DNA of 37,657 bases from Candidatus Poseidoniales archaeon (GCA_003602515.1 QQSB01000034.1:1-37657); one strand, 5' to 3'. Shown: positions 1-8,617, counted from the stretch's first letter. Notes: generated from the sequence alone by a model not told the origin. A program made the numbers and translations.

Positions 1-1682
1 AGGAAAACTATCGAGGGGCTTGACTGCTTTGCTTTCTTGAAAACCTCTCTGACTGCTTTTTCTGACTCCCCTACCCACTTAGAAATTAATTCGGGTCCTT
101 TGATTGAAATGAAGTTAGCCTTGGCCTCATTGGCAATTGCCTTCGCAATCAGCGTCTTTCCGGTACCCGGGGCGCCGAACAACATTATCCCCCTTGGAGG
201 ACTGATTCCAAAATGAACGAATTTTTCTGGCATATTCAATGGCCATTCTACACTCTCCTTCAGCCTCTCCTTGACGTCCTCCAGACCACCGACCTGATTC
301 CATGAAACTTCTGGAACCTCAACATAAATCTCTCTCAGAGCACTGGGTTCTATCTCCTTGACTGCTTCTTGGAAGTCGGACATCCTCACCTCCATTTTTT
401 CAATGACTTCTGGAGCGATCTCTTCTTCCTCCAAGTCAATCTCTGGGAGATATCTCCGCAGTGCCTTCATTGCTGCCTCTCTAACCAAAGCCGAGATGTC
501 GGCCCCAACAAAACCGTGGGTGTTATCAAGAAGCCAATCTAGATTGTAATCGTCACTTATGGGCATGTCCCTGGTGTGAATTTCAAGGATCTCTCCCCTT
601 CCTACTTTGTCGGGGACCCCTATTTCCAATTCTCTATCAAATCTGCCTGGCCTCCTAAGGGCCTGATCAATGGCGTCTCTTCTGTTTGTGGCACCAATCA
701 CTACGACGTTATCCCTGCCCCCCATTCCATCTAGGAGGGTTAGAAGTTGGGCGACAACTCTTCTCTCAACTTCTCCGGTTACATCTTCTCTCTTTGGAGC
801 AATACTATCCAGCTCGTCGATGAAGATAATTGCTGGTGCGTTTGCTGCGGCCTCATCGAAAATCTCTCGAAGTTGTTTCTCACTCTCGCCGTAATACTTC
901 GAAATTATCTCTGGGCCGTTGATTGATGTAAAGTGGGCTTTAGTCTCGGATGCAACGGCCTTTGCGATTAGTGTCTTCCCGGTTCCTGGAGGCCCGTGAA
1001 GAAGGACCCCCCTGGGAGGATCAATACCAAGACGGCGGAAAAGAATGGGGTGCTTTAGCGGGAGTTCTATCATTTCTCTGACTTTCTGTAATTGATTCCC
1101 TATGCCTCCGATATCTTCGTATGAGATGGTGGGAACTAGATTCTCTTCTTCTTGATCAACTGCATCTTCCTTGATTACAATCTCAGTGTCTGGCAGAACC
1201 TGGACAATTCCCTTAGGGGTAGTTTGTACGATTGCAAATGGGAGGGCCTCGGCGAAAAGGGTCATTCCTGGGATGAAAATTCGATCTCCTGCTACAACTG
1301 GCCTTTTGTTTAGCCCCCTTCTAGCAAACCCTTCTATTCCAGGTCCGAATCGAACCTTCTGTTGTTTTGCCATCACTGGGCTTAGGACCAGTTTGGTACA
1401 TGACTCGATGTCAACTTTTCTAATCTCGGCTCTGTCACCGAGGCTCACACCAGCGTTTTTCCTAATTATTCCATCAACCCTGATTACTCCAAGGTTGGCA
1501 TCTTCAGGCCTACATCTCCATACTATGGCTGCTGTCTTCCTCTCGCCCTCGATCTCTATAATGTCCCCAGGCTTCAGATTTAGATCGTTATCAAAGGGGA
1601 CTCTGGCTCGGCCGTGACCGACATCGCTGGGTATTGCTTTCGCAACCCTCAATGTTAGTGATTCTGATGTATCAGTTGTCAT
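1..1682 (-). CDS. cdc48: CDC48/VCP-type AAA+ ATPase, N-terminal part (truncated by window edge)
   Basis: Read by hand on the minus strand; the ORF track omits it because no stop lies inside the window. The ATG is at 1680-1682 and about 560 codons are present. Residues 1 to about 185 form the CDC48 N-domain (double-psi barrel region). The first AAA domain has Walker A GPPGTGKT near residue 226 and Walker [10 protein letters not shown] near 289. The second AAA domain begins with GAPGTGKT near residue 504, and the window ends exactly at its Walker B strand (SIVF). Family members are hexameric unfoldases that extract and unfold proteins, in archaea usually feeding the proteasome. Two complete AAA modules are expected, with roughly 170-200 residues beyond the edge. 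It is transcribed divergently from the aldehyde dehydrogenase across a 141-base gap. Confidence 0.96.
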   Translation of the reverse strand, partial: MTTDTSESLTLRVAKAIPSDVGHGRARVPFDNDLNLKPGDIIEIEGERKTAAIVWRCRPEDANLGVIRVDGIIRKNAGVSLGDRAEIRKVDIESCTKLVLSPVMAKQQKVRFGPGIEGFARRGLNKRPVVAGDRIFIPGMTLFAEALPFAIVQTTPKGIVQVLPDTEIVIKEDAVDQEEENLVPTISYEDIGGIGNQLQKVREMIELPLKHPILFRRLGIDPPRGVLLHGPPGTGKTLIAKAVASETKAHFTSINGPEIISKYYGESEKQLREIFDEAAANAPAIIFIDELDSIAPKREDVTGEVERRVVAQLLTLLDGMGGRDNVVVIGATNRRDAIDQALRRPGRFDRELEIGVPDKVGRGEILEIHTRDMPISDDYNLDWLLDNTHGFVGADISALVREAAMKALRRYLPEIDLEEEEIAPEVIEKMEVRMSDFQEAVKEIEPSALREIYVEVPEVSWNQVGGLEDVKERLKESVEWPLNMPEKFVHFGISPPRGIMLFGAPGTGKTLIAKAIANEAKANFISIKGPELISKWVGESEKAVREVFKKAKQSSPSIVF

Positions 1683-1823
1683 TTTCTGCTCCCTACCACT
1701 TCTTCTCGTGCATTGGGGGTTGTTAAACCCTGCAATCTTGGATTCTCCATGAGATAAAATGGTTATCGGAACAAAGAGGTGCGATGCGCATAATTCATTT
1801 CAGAAGTAGTACCCGCGAACACC

Positions 1824-3452
1824 ATGGCACACGTACTTGAGGCTGGATTCGAGATTTTAGAAAGAGAGAACCCCAATGGTAGTCCTACAGTGATGGGTTA
1901 CAACATAATCAACGGGGAGTTGCGCTCTTCCAGTGATGGTAAAACCTTCGAAAGTAGGAATCCTGCATGGACAGATGACTGCCTCGGGGTGTTTCCACTT
2001 TCTACCAAGAAAGATGTACACGATGCTTTGGAATCGGCTAGAAAAGCATTCGCCGAGTGGTCTATGACTCCGGCCCCCTCAAGGGGGCAAATCATTGGCA
2101 ACATGGGTAGATTGCTGATGGAGTACAAGGATGATATTGTTAGAGTCGAAACGAGGGAGATCGGGAAGACTCTCAAGGAGAGTGCAGGAGAAGTCCAGGA
2201 AGCAATCGACACATGCCTATTCTTCCAGTCGGAGGGAAGGAGGCTATATGGCCAGACAGTAAACTCAGAATTGCCAGACAAGGAGCTTTTCACATACAGA
2301 AGACCACTTGGCGTATGTGGAATCATCAATGCAAGCAACTTCCCATCGGCTGTTCCTTTCTGGAAAATGATTCCAGCAATAATGTGTGGAAATACTTGCG
2401 TATGGAAGAGCCCTCAGGACTCTCCACTTCTGTCATTCATGTTGACTAGGATAATGTATGAGGCGGGTCTACCGAATGGAGTGATCAATCTAATTCACGG
2501 AAAAGGCAGCGGGGCAGGGCAATTCCTTGTTGATTCTGCGGAAGAAGGGCTGGTCAACAAGATTAGTTTCACTGGTTCCACCCCGGTAGGGAAGATGATT
2601 GGTGAGGTGTGCGGTAGGAACCTCGTTTCCTGCTCTCTGGAGCTAGGGGGCAAGAATCCATTGGTAGTAATGCCATCAGCTAATATTGACAATGCTGTCG
2701 AAGGGGCATATTGGGCGTCATTTGGAACCGCTGGACAGAGGTGTACCAGTCTAGGGAACCTGATTATCCACGAAGATGTCTATGATGAATTCATGAGCAA
2801 GTTCATGGTAAAGGTCGAAGAGACCCGGATTGGAGACTCTCTAAGGAACGAAGACGTTCTGTATGGACCTATGCTTTCTGAGAAATATGCAGACGATTTC
2901 ATCCGGGATCTGGGGATGTGTGAATCTGACGGAGCTACAAAACTCTGGGGAGAGGGGCTGATTACCAATGAAAACAAGCCTACAAACTTCCTAGGGGATG
3001 CATCCGAGGGGGTTTACATGTGGCCACATGTATATGCGGATGTTACTGAAGATATGCGATGCTTCCAAGAGGAGATCTTTGGACCAGTTGTCACGATTGT
3101 TAAGGCTAAGGATTTCGAAAATGCCCTACATTTGGCCAATGCTTCCCCATACGGACTTTCAAGTGCTTGCTACACCAATGATAGGCTAGAAGCGTATCGT
3201 TTCAAGATAGGGATAAAGGCGGGAATGACCGGCATAAACAACTCGACTACCGGAGCCGAAGCCCATCTTCCCTTTGGAGGCGTCAAGGAAAGTGGAAATG
3301 GAACTAGGGAATCTGGAATATGGGTCCTAGAAGCTTATTCCTATTGGCATGCAGTAAATGATGAGTTATCAGGTAAGCTGCAACTTGCGCAGATGGACGT
3401 GGATGAGATCCATATCGAAGAGGCGGATGCGGACTACTCTTCACTAGCTTAG
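1824..3452 (+). CDS. NAD(P)+-dependent aldehyde dehydrogenase, ALDH7-like
   Basis: This 542-residue ORF starts at an ATG with no in-frame competitor close by. It is a full-length aldehyde dehydrogenase. The general-base glutamate lies in LELGGKN (Glu273) and the catalytic cysteine in GQRCTS (Cys307). The NAD-binding FTGSTPVG segment and the C-terminal EIFGPV and LPFGGVKESG motifs are present. The wording FGTAGQRCTS...LIIHEDVYDEF resembles ALDH7 (alpha-aminoadipic semialdehyde dehydrogenase). A lysine-6-aminotransferase-like gene lies about 20 kb away in the same window, so a lysine-catabolism role is plausible but is inference. The N-terminal extension of about 25 residues and the C-terminal acidic tail (EIHIEEADADY) are lineage-specific. 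Other ALDH substrates cannot be excluded. The class call is firm and the substrate uncertain. Confidence 0.93.
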   Translation: MAHVLEAGFEILERENPNGSPTVMGYNIINGELRSSSDGKTFESRNPAWTDDCLGVFPLSTKKDVHDALESARKAFAEWSMTPAPSRGQIIGNMGRLLMEYKDDIVRVETREIGKTLKESAGEVQEAIDTCLFFQSEGRRLYGQTVNSELPDKELFTYRRPLGVCGIINASNFPSAVPFWKMIPAIMCGNTCVWKSPQDSPLLSFMLTRIMYEAGLPNGVINLIHGKGSGAGQFLVDSAEEGLVNKISFTGSTPVGKMIGEVCGRNLVSCSLELGGKNPLVVMPSANIDNAVEGAYWASFGTAGQRCTSLGNLIIHEDVYDEFMSKFMVKVEETRIGDSLRNEDVLYGPMLSEKYADDFIRDLGMCESDGATKLWGEGLITNENKPTNFLGDASEGVYMWPHVYADVTEDMRCFQEEIFGPVVTIVKAKDFENALHLANASPYGLSSACYTNDRLEAYRFKIGIKAGMTGINNSTTGAEAHLPFGGVKESGNGTRESGIWVLEAYSYWHAVNDELSGKLQLAQMDVDEIHIEEADADYSSLA

Positions 3453-3556
3453 AGGAGCGTCTCTCCGCATTTCGGGCATGGCAGTCCCGGAAGCCATGCT
3501 CCGGGCAAGTAGCTGCATTTGGGGCAGATGGAAGACTCCAAACTATCTTCGACCAT
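3449..3556 (-). CDS. Small double zinc-knuckle protein (35 aa)
   Basis: This ORF is below the length cut of the supplied track. On the minus strand an ATG at 3554-3556 opens 35 codons with two CPKC knuckles separated by 13 residues (CPKCSYLPGAWLPGLPCPKCG), followed by GETLL and a stop. The stop overlaps the ALDH stop region by four bases in convergent orientation. Two CPxC pairs at this spacing are the minimal ligand set of a rubredoxin-like zinc ribbon, so the protein could fold around one zinc ion. It occupies most of an otherwise empty 155-base gap, which supports it being real. No function can be assigned; a nucleic-acid or protein-binding zinc ribbon is the usual expectation for such proteins. 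The chance of a fortuitous ORF with four ordered cysteines is low but not zero. Confidence 0.55.
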   Translation of the reverse strand: MVEDSLESSICPKCSYLPGAWLPGLPCPKCGETLL

Positions 3557-3607
3557 GGATACCAAGAAATAATAGTTCAGAAAAACTTTGTGTGATTTTA
3601 GAAAGCA

Positions 3608-4540
3608 ATGACTTATTGCCCACATACATACGCAAATGAATCGGGCGTGGTGCAGATAGACGGCAATGTGAAGCTCCCCCTGAAAAAGGGATTTGGGAAG
3701 ACCGATCGTAGTGATGATTGGTGGAAGGGTCCGACTGCAATGGCGGCTTATCTTGGATTCATGATAATGTACGCTACTTGGAGAGGGTTCATGGAGTCAG
3801 ACTTCTTGTTTTTCAGTGATTTTGGAGCTTCATCGTGTGAGAATTGGGATTCTGCTAAATCTTTCAAGGACGTTTCAGAATGCCAAACCATGTCAATCGA
3901 ACAAGGTAGTCACGTTCTCTCCCCTCTTTACAGCCCTCTAATCTTCCCTCAGTCTTCGTGGATTCCCATAGAATTGTGGTGGATGAGTCCGGCGATGTTC
4001 ATCTTGATTTTCCCGGCTGGATTTCGCGCAACATGCTACTACTATCGCAAGGCATACTATCGTGCCTTCTTCCAGCAGCCTACCGGTTGTGCAGTGTCAA
4101 AGCCATGGAACGAATATAGTGGAGAGAGGGGGATTCTCGTAGTGCAGAATCTGCATAGGATTTTCATGTATATTGCAGTGATTTACCTGCCTATCCTGAC
4201 TTACGATCTATGGCTCTCAGTAAATTTCCATGATGCAACAGGAGATGCATTTGGCGTCTCCGTTGGTTCTCTAATCCTCCTATTGAATGTCATTCTACTC
4301 TCCGGATACACATTTGGGTGTCACGCTTTCAGGCATGTGGTTGGCGGAGGTTCTAACGATTGGACGGGTTCAATGATGAGTCGTTTCAAGTACAAAATGT
4401 GGAAGTTTTCCACCAAACTAAACGAGAAACACAAAGACTGGGCATTATTCAGTCTATTCTGGGTGATGTTCGCTGACTTCTACATCTGGATTTGTCAAGA
4501 TTTCGGTTTTACTGATTACGTTCTAATTGGGGGTTTGTAA
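3608..4540 (+). CDS. Succinate dehydrogenase membrane anchor subunit, large single-subunit type
   Basis: This 310-residue hydrophobic protein sits directly upstream of sdhA, whose start codon follows this stop codon with no gap. About five or six membrane segments are visible: YLGFMIMYATW, PAMFILIFPAGF, IFMYIAVIYLPIL, SLILLLNVILLSG and FSLFWVMFADFYIWI. Conserved-looking polar motifs are ATCYYYRKAYYR, PTGCAV, NLHRIF and GCHAFRH. These do not match the heme-ligand pattern of ordinary SdhC/SdhD pairs. They recall the large single-anchor Sdh subunits of actinobacteria and relatives (mycobacterial Sdh1 type), for which a membrane-embedded Rieske-type cluster has been reported; this comparison is from memory. 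The role would be quinone reduction and anchoring SdhAB at the membrane. The anchor role is well supported by position. The cofactor is unknown. Confidence 0.82.
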   Translation: MTYCPHTYANESGVVQIDGNVKLPLKKGFGKTDRSDDWWKGPTAMAAYLGFMIMYATWRGFMESDFLFFSDFGASSCENWDSAKSFKDVSECQTMSIEQGSHVLSPLYSPLIFPQSSWIPIELWWMSPAMFILIFPAGFRATCYYYRKAYYRAFFQQPTGCAVSKPWNEYSGERGILVVQNLHRIFMYIAVIYLPILTYDLWLSVNFHDATGDAFGVSVGSLILLLNVILLSGYTFGCHAFRHVVGGGSNDWTGSMMSRFKYKMWKFSTKLNEKHKDWALFSLFWVMFADFYIWICQDFGFTDYVLIGGL

Positions 4541-6370
4541 GTGGGGGAAAGTATTACTCATCACGAGTTTGATGTCATCGTTATCGGGGCTGGAGGAGCT
4601 GGACTAAGGGCAGCTATTGAGGCGAGTCGAGCAGGAGTAAGCGTTGGTATGATTTGCAAGTCGATGCTGGGTAAGGCCCACACAGTAATGGCCGAGGGAG
4701 GAGCTGCTGCGGCTCTGGCGAACAAAGATCCCCGCGATTCTTGGCAGACTCACTTCAGAGACACCATGAAAGGAGGCAAGTATCTTGGAGACTGGAGAAT
4801 GGCACAGATCCACGCCCAGGAGGCACCTGATAGAATCAGAGAGTTGGAACAGTGGGGGGCGGTTTTCGACAGGACCCCGAAGGGCCTGACAAGTCAGAGG
4901 AACTTCGGGGGCCACACATACCCCAGACTAGCCCATATTGGAGATGCTACTGGCCTTGAGTTAATTCGAACCCTCCAACAGAAAGGTATCCACGAAGGAA
5001 TGCAGGTGTTCATGGAATATACCGTTCGTAGAATATTCAAGACTGATGGGAAGGTTTCGGGTTGCTTTGCCTACGACAGAAACGACGGTTCACTTCATGT
5101 TTTCAAGGCTAAGACGATTGTACTGGCAACGGGTGGTATTACTCGCTGCTGGGAAGTATGCTCCGGATCATGGGAGTATTCAGGCGAAGGACATGCATTG
5201 GCCTATTGGGCTGGAGCTGAAATGGGAGATATGGAATTCGTCCAGTTCCATCCAACAGGGATGATCTGGCCACCTTCTGTGAAAGGAATTCTCGTTACTG
5301 AAGGAGTGCGTGGAGAAGGTGGCATTCTGAAGAACAAGAAGGGTGAGAGGTTCATGTTCAACTATGTCCCTGAGATGTATGCAGACGAGTTTGCCGATAC
5401 TATTGGTGAGGCAGAGGCTTGGGTCGAAGAGGTCGTGAGTGGAAAATTAGCTACAAAGAGGAGACCGCCTGAGCTCCTAACCAGAGATGTTGTGGCTAAG
5501 GCGATAAACAGCGAGAGAGCAGCAGGAAGAGCCTCTGAGCATGGAGGGGCATACCTCGACATCTCCTGGAGAGATCCAGAGGAAGTGAAGAAGAAGTTGC
5601 CGGGAATGTACCACCAGTTCAAGGAATTAGCTGCAGTGGATATAACCAAACAACCCATGGAGGTGGGCCCAACTGCCCACTACGTCATGGGTGGTGTCAA
5701 AGTTGACCCCTACAGCCAAGAGACGACTGTAGGAGGACTTTTCGCCGCTGGGGAGGTAGCTACTGGATTACACGGTGCAAATAGGCTAGGCGGAAACTCA
5801 CTCTCGGACTTGATTGTTTTCGGAAAGATTGCTGGAGAGAGTGCCGCGAAATACTCTAAACAGCAGGATTTCGCTGACATCAGCCAATCCGATATTGATG
5901 AGTTAATTGAAGAGACGTTGGAACCACTGAGCAGAGAAGATGGCGAAAACCCAGCCGAGGTGGTTAACGATCTTAGAGAAATGATGCAGAATAAAGCGGG
6001 GATAATTAGAACTGGTAATCTCCTTGAAGAAGCACTAGACGATCTTGAGGAGCTGAGAGCTAGGTCTGCCTTGACCTCGCCTGGAGGAGGGAGAACGTAC
6101 AATCCAGGATGGCATCAAGCACTTGAGATAGGAGCTATGGTGGACGTCAGTAAGATGTGTACAATTGCAGCACTTAGGAGGGAGGAAAGTAGAGGGGCCC
6201 ATACGAGAGATGATTTCCCCGAAACCGATGATAGTCACTGGGGTAAAATAAACAGCGTAATTTTGATGGCGGAGGATGGCTCCATGGGTATTGATTTCGT
6301 ATCTTACCCAAAGATTCCGAAGGAATTGAGATCGCTGCTGGATTCTGACGACCTGCAGGAGGAGGAGTGA
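4541..6370 (+). CDS. sdhA: Succinate dehydrogenase/fumarate reductase flavoprotein subunit
   Basis: This 609-residue ORF starts at a GTG immediately after the anchor's TAA. It has the FAD dinucleotide-binding motif DVIVIGAGGAGLRAA and the histidine for covalent FAD attachment in AHTVMAEGG (His47). Dicarboxylate-site elements HPTGM and TEGVRGEGG (with the catalytic arginine) and the C-terminal FAD contact GANRLGGNSLSDL are present. It oxidises succinate to fumarate in the citric acid cycle and passes electrons to SdhB; the soluble head faces the cytoplasm. The length is normal for the family. It forms an operon with the anchor before it and sdhB one base after it. Direction (succinate oxidation or fumarate reduction) cannot be decided from sequence, but the aerobic gene context favours oxidation. 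Confidence 0.97.
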   Translation: MGESITHHEFDVIVIGAGGAGLRAAIEASRAGVSVGMICKSMLGKAHTVMAEGGAAAALANKDPRDSWQTHFRDTMKGGKYLGDWRMAQIHAQEAPDRIRELEQWGAVFDRTPKGLTSQRNFGGHTYPRLAHIGDATGLELIRTLQQKGIHEGMQVFMEYTVRRIFKTDGKVSGCFAYDRNDGSLHVFKAKTIVLATGGITRCWEVCSGSWEYSGEGHALAYWAGAEMGDMEFVQFHPTGMIWPPSVKGILVTEGVRGEGGILKNKKGERFMFNYVPEMYADEFADTIGEAEAWVEEVVSGKLATKRRPPELLTRDVVAKAINSERAAGRASEHGGAYLDISWRDPEEVKKKLPGMYHQFKELAAVDITKQPMEVGPTAHYVMGGVKVDPYSQETTVGGLFAAGEVATGLHGANRLGGNSLSDLIVFGKIAGESAAKYSKQQDFADISQSDIDELIEETLEPLSREDGENPAEVVNDLREMMQNKAGIIRTGNLLEEALDDLEELRARSALTSPGGGRTYNPGWHQALEIGAMVDVSKMCTIAALRREESRGAHTRDDFPETDDSHWGKINSVILMAEDGSMGIDFVSYPKIPKELRSLLDSDDLQEEE

Positions 6371-6371
6371 A

Positions 6372-7301
6372 ATGTCGGAAAAAGTGACGTTTAGGGTTTT
6401 CAGGGGGGAGCCAGACTCTGATGGAGACCCATTTGGAAAAATGGTGGATTACAAAGTCGATCTAGACGAGGGCATGGTGGTGTTGGATGTAATTCACAGA
6501 ATTCAAGCTGAACATGCACCAGATCTAGCATGTCGTTGGAATTGCAAGGCGGGGAAATGCGGTTCTTGCAGTGCAGAAGTGAATGGTAAGGCTAGGCTAA
6601 TGTGTATGACGAGAATGGAGGATATCCTCGATGAGACTCCTAGCGATGAGCCTGTTCTCATTAAGCCGATGCAAGCATTCCCGCTAACCAAGGATCTAGT
6701 TACAGATACTTCCTGGGCATACAAGACTGATCGCCAGATCAAGCCAATTAATGGCCCTGAAGAGCCAGATTGGGTATTCCATCAAGAAGAAGCAGACAGG
6801 TTGCAAGAGTTCAGATCATGTATCGAGTGCATGCTCTGCGTGAACACTTGCCATGTACTAAGAGAACATCAGATGTTCGAAGATTTTGCTGGGCCTAGAT
6901 TCTTTGTTCGCCTTGCCAGCCTAGAAATGCACCCTCTAGACATTGAGAGCAGGGTACCAGAGATCAAAGAGGACTTCGGGATTGGTTATTGCAATATTAC
7001 CAGGTGTTGTACGGAGGTCTGCCCTGCAGGCATCCAGATTACAGACAATGCAATCATACCTCTAAAGGAAAGGGTTGTGACTGAATACTTTGACCCAATC
7101 ATCGACCCAGTGAATACAGCATTGAACCTCACTTCTGGTGTTCTAAGCTACTTTACTGACAATTTCTCAAAGACATCAGATCCAGGGAATACAAAGAAGG
7201 CGAAAACAGCTCTGGAGGAAGAGCGTAGTCGAATCGAGGAAGCGAAGAAGATGGATTCCGAGAGGACAGAAAGGGCCCGAAAGAGATTCAAATCGGAATA
7301 G
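6372..7301 (+). CDS. sdhB: Succinate dehydrogenase iron-sulfur subunit with C-terminal extension
   Basis: This is a 309-residue protein. The N-terminal ferredoxin domain carries the [2Fe-2S] ligands Cys58, Cys63, Cys66 and Cys78 (CKAGKCGSC...C). The C-terminal domain has CIECMLCVNTC (Cys150, 153, 156, 160) and CNITRCCTEVCP (Cys207, 212/213, 217) for the [4Fe-4S] and [3Fe-4S] clusters. It relays electrons from the SdhA flavin to quinone at the membrane. The start ATG lies one base after the sdhA stop. Family members are usually about 230-260 residues. Here roughly 50 extra residues, rich in Lys, Glu and Arg and probably helical (EEERSRIEEAKKMDSERTERARKR), follow the last cluster domain. That tail has no known function and may contact the unusual anchor. 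Confidence 0.96.
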   Translation: MSEKVTFRVFRGEPDSDGDPFGKMVDYKVDLDEGMVVLDVIHRIQAEHAPDLACRWNCKAGKCGSCSAEVNGKARLMCMTRMEDILDETPSDEPVLIKPMQAFPLTKDLVTDTSWAYKTDRQIKPINGPEEPDWVFHQEEADRLQEFRSCIECMLCVNTCHVLREHQMFEDFAGPRFFVRLASLEMHPLDIESRVPEIKEDFGIGYCNITRCCTEVCPAGIQITDNAIIPLKERVVTEYFDPIIDPVNTALNLTSGVLSYFTDNFSKTSDPGNTKKAKTALEEERSRIEEAKKMDSERTERARKRFKSE

Positions 7302-7323
7302 AGATTGTCAGCTCGACTAATGC

Positions 7324-7908
7324 TTATTCCTTCGATGAAAAGAAAATTTTCCCTAACTTAATGAAAAGGTCATTTTCCATTCGTGACAAGCTTGCGACTA
7401 TTTCGTTTCTTGGGGCTCCCTCTTCCTTCCAAATGGGGACCATGGAAGTCCAAACTCCTTCCCCCTTGATTCGTGACCATAGTGCCGCACCGACATGCAT
7501 TGCTATGAGGAGATAGCTGAGATCGGCTGAGAACTCATGCACAGTAAGTGCGAAGTCCTGCATTGGGCCATCAGTGATTCCTTGTGAGAACAAACCTGCG
7601 ATCAACAAGCCAGATAGTGGGAGGAGAATCAGGCACAGATACATGGAGACGTGAATCGATTTTGCGAGATATCTATGGGCTATGGGGACAGGTTCTACAG
7701 CCCCAAGAAACGTCTCAAATTTCCTCATGTAATAATATCGAACGATAACAATGACTAGGAAAATACTTGCAAATGCCACCTCGAAGGCGAGCAAGCCTGA
7801 ATCCTCTAGCTGAGATATGTCATCTACTTGCTTGAATATCCCATATGCATAGAGGATTATGAAGCCCCAGTGAGACACCTTTGCCAGAATGGTATGGGAA
7901 TCGCTCAT
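7324..7908 (-). CDS. Cytochrome b561-like four-helix membrane protein
   Basis: The protein has 194 residues from the ATG at 7906-7908; an alternative in-frame start six codons upstream is given in the ORF track. Four hydrophobic helices are visible. Histidines sit where bacterial cytochrome b561/CybB-family proteins bind two b-hemes: KVSHWGF in helix 1, KSIHVSMY in helix 3, and TVHEF and AMHVGA around helix 4. Members move electrons between quinols and other carriers in the membrane. The gene is convergent with sdhB, with stops 22 bases apart. It could supply heme to an otherwise heme-poor Sdh or act independently; that link is inference only. The C-terminal tail is soluble. The fold call is solid and the partner unknown. 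Confidence 0.78.
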   Translation of the reverse strand: MSDSHTILAKVSHWGFIILYAYGIFKQVDDISQLEDSGLLAFEVAFASIFLVIVIVRYYYMRKFETFLGAVEPVPIAHRYLAKSIHVSMYLCLILLPLSGLLIAGLFSQGITDGPMQDFALTVHEFSADLSYLLIAMHVGAALWSRIKGEGVWTSMVPIWKEEGAPRNEIVASLSRMENDLFIKLGKIFFSSKE

Positions 7909-8015
7909 ACAATACCGTATTTCCAATATGTGAAAAATGAATGGGGAACTACTGTTCGTTGTATACGCTACGCTGAGTTACAACGAAGACCTCCTGAAGT
8001 CGGAAACGACTATTC

Positions 8016-8279
8016 TCAGACTCGGTCTATTCGTAGTTTCTTCACATTGGCCTTATTGATCATGTCAGGTAGCCAGTCGGGTGCGTTTGCTCCCTTTGGG
8101 ACCTTGCTCTTTGAGCCAGAGAACACGTGTACTCTGTTTGTCCCTCTTTCCCTTAGGTGGATGTCTGTGACACCTCTTGAAGCCGCCTTCAAAGCTGCTC
8201 CTCTGGGCTGCTTGCTGTGGAACACTTGAGCAGTGTCCTTGCCGTTCTGCATCAACACGAAATATTTCTTGTCTGCCAT
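8016..8279 (-). CDS. MC1-family non-histone chromosomal protein
   Basis: The true start is the ATG at 8277-8279 (MADKKYFVL), giving 87 residues. The ORF track's 127-residue version adds an N-terminus that overlaps the upstream gene. The sequence aligns by eye with methanogen chromosomal protein MC1: KQPRGAALKAASRG, IHLRERGT.RVHVF, a lysine-rich loop, and APDWLPDMINKANVKK near the end. MC1 is a small monomeric archaeal protein that sharply bends DNA and compacts the chromosome. Length matches the family (about 90-95). A Shine-Dalgarno-like GGAGGA precedes the start on the minus strand, and a TATA-like box and a 12-base palindrome lie upstream. It sits downstream of a RAM-domain gene in the same direction, with its own promoter likely. 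Confidence 0.92.
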   Translation of the reverse strand: MADKKYFVLMQNGKDTAQVFHSKQPRGAALKAASRGVTDIHLRERGTNRVHVFSGSKSKVPKGANAPDWLPDMINKANVKKLRIDRV

Positions 8280-8312
8280 AATTGGATTCCTCCGGCTCCA
8301 TGAGGAACTGCA

Positions 8313-8341
8313 TAGATAATAAAGTTGAGCCGAAATTTCGG
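8313..8341 (-). promoter_or_regulatory. Putative TATA box and 12-bp palindrome upstream of MC1
   Basis: On the minus strand CTTTATTATC (8315-8324) resembles an archaeal TATA box and lies about 35-45 bases before the MC1 ATG. Immediately upstream, at 8330-8341, is the perfect palindrome CCGAAATTTCGG. Its position at and above the BRE site would suit an operator for a dimeric regulator. The upstream neighbour encodes a stand-alone Lrp/AsnC effector domain without a DNA-binding domain, so that protein is not an obvious binder. Confidence 0.4.
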
Positions 8342-8383
8342 GATACTGGGGCAATGTTTTCCGGAAATATGAACTGCCAGATT

Positions 8384-8617
8384 CTATAATTCCGCACAAG
8401 CGAGCGTCTTTGTGTTGGTTACTCCAGGGATTGAACGAACAGAATCAACAACGAGTTTCGCAATTTCACCCATGCTCTCTGCCTCAATTTTGAGAATCAT
8501 ATCATGATCCCCGAACAGAACTTGTGCATCCGAAACAAAGGGAAGAGAAGATGCCTTCTCGAAAACTGAATACTCGGTTCCTGGCTCCACATCGAGCAAA
8601 ACATATCCGGTTGACAT
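8384..8617 (-). CDS. Stand-alone Lrp/AsnC ligand-binding (RAM) domain protein
   Basis: This 77-residue protein matches the C-terminal effector-binding domain of Lrp/AsnC regulators. It has a beta-strand start GYVLLDVEPGTE, a helix, VSDAQVLFGDHDMILKIEAES, a second helix, and the end IPGVTNTKTL. The family signature of a G(D/E)xD turn followed by a hydrophobic strand is visible. No helix-turn-helix is present, so it is a single-domain RAM protein, common in archaea. These form oligomeric rings that bind amino acids and may modulate full-length Lrp proteins or enzymes. It lies upstream of and codirectional with MC1 at about 100 bases. Partner and ligand are not predictable from sequence. Confidence 0.85.
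   Translation of the reverse strand: MSTGYVLLDVEPGTEYSVFEKASSLPFVSDAQVLFGDHDMILKIEAESMGEIAKLVVDSVRSIPGVTNTKTLACAEL

Noticed and set aside
1-1617. Plus-strand ORFs 358-549, 670-894 and 1171-1617
   Set aside because: They are antisense shadows of the CDC48 gene, whose AAA motifs read cleanly on the minus strand.
7999-8010. Short GTCG-GAAA-CGAC hairpin downstream of MC1
   Set aside because: A four-base stem is too small to support a structured RNA or terminator call.
8280-8399. N-terminal extension of the MC1 ORF in the track
   Set aside because: It overlaps the RAM-domain gene and contains the MC1 promoter elements, and MC1 family members begin at the MADKKYF methionine.
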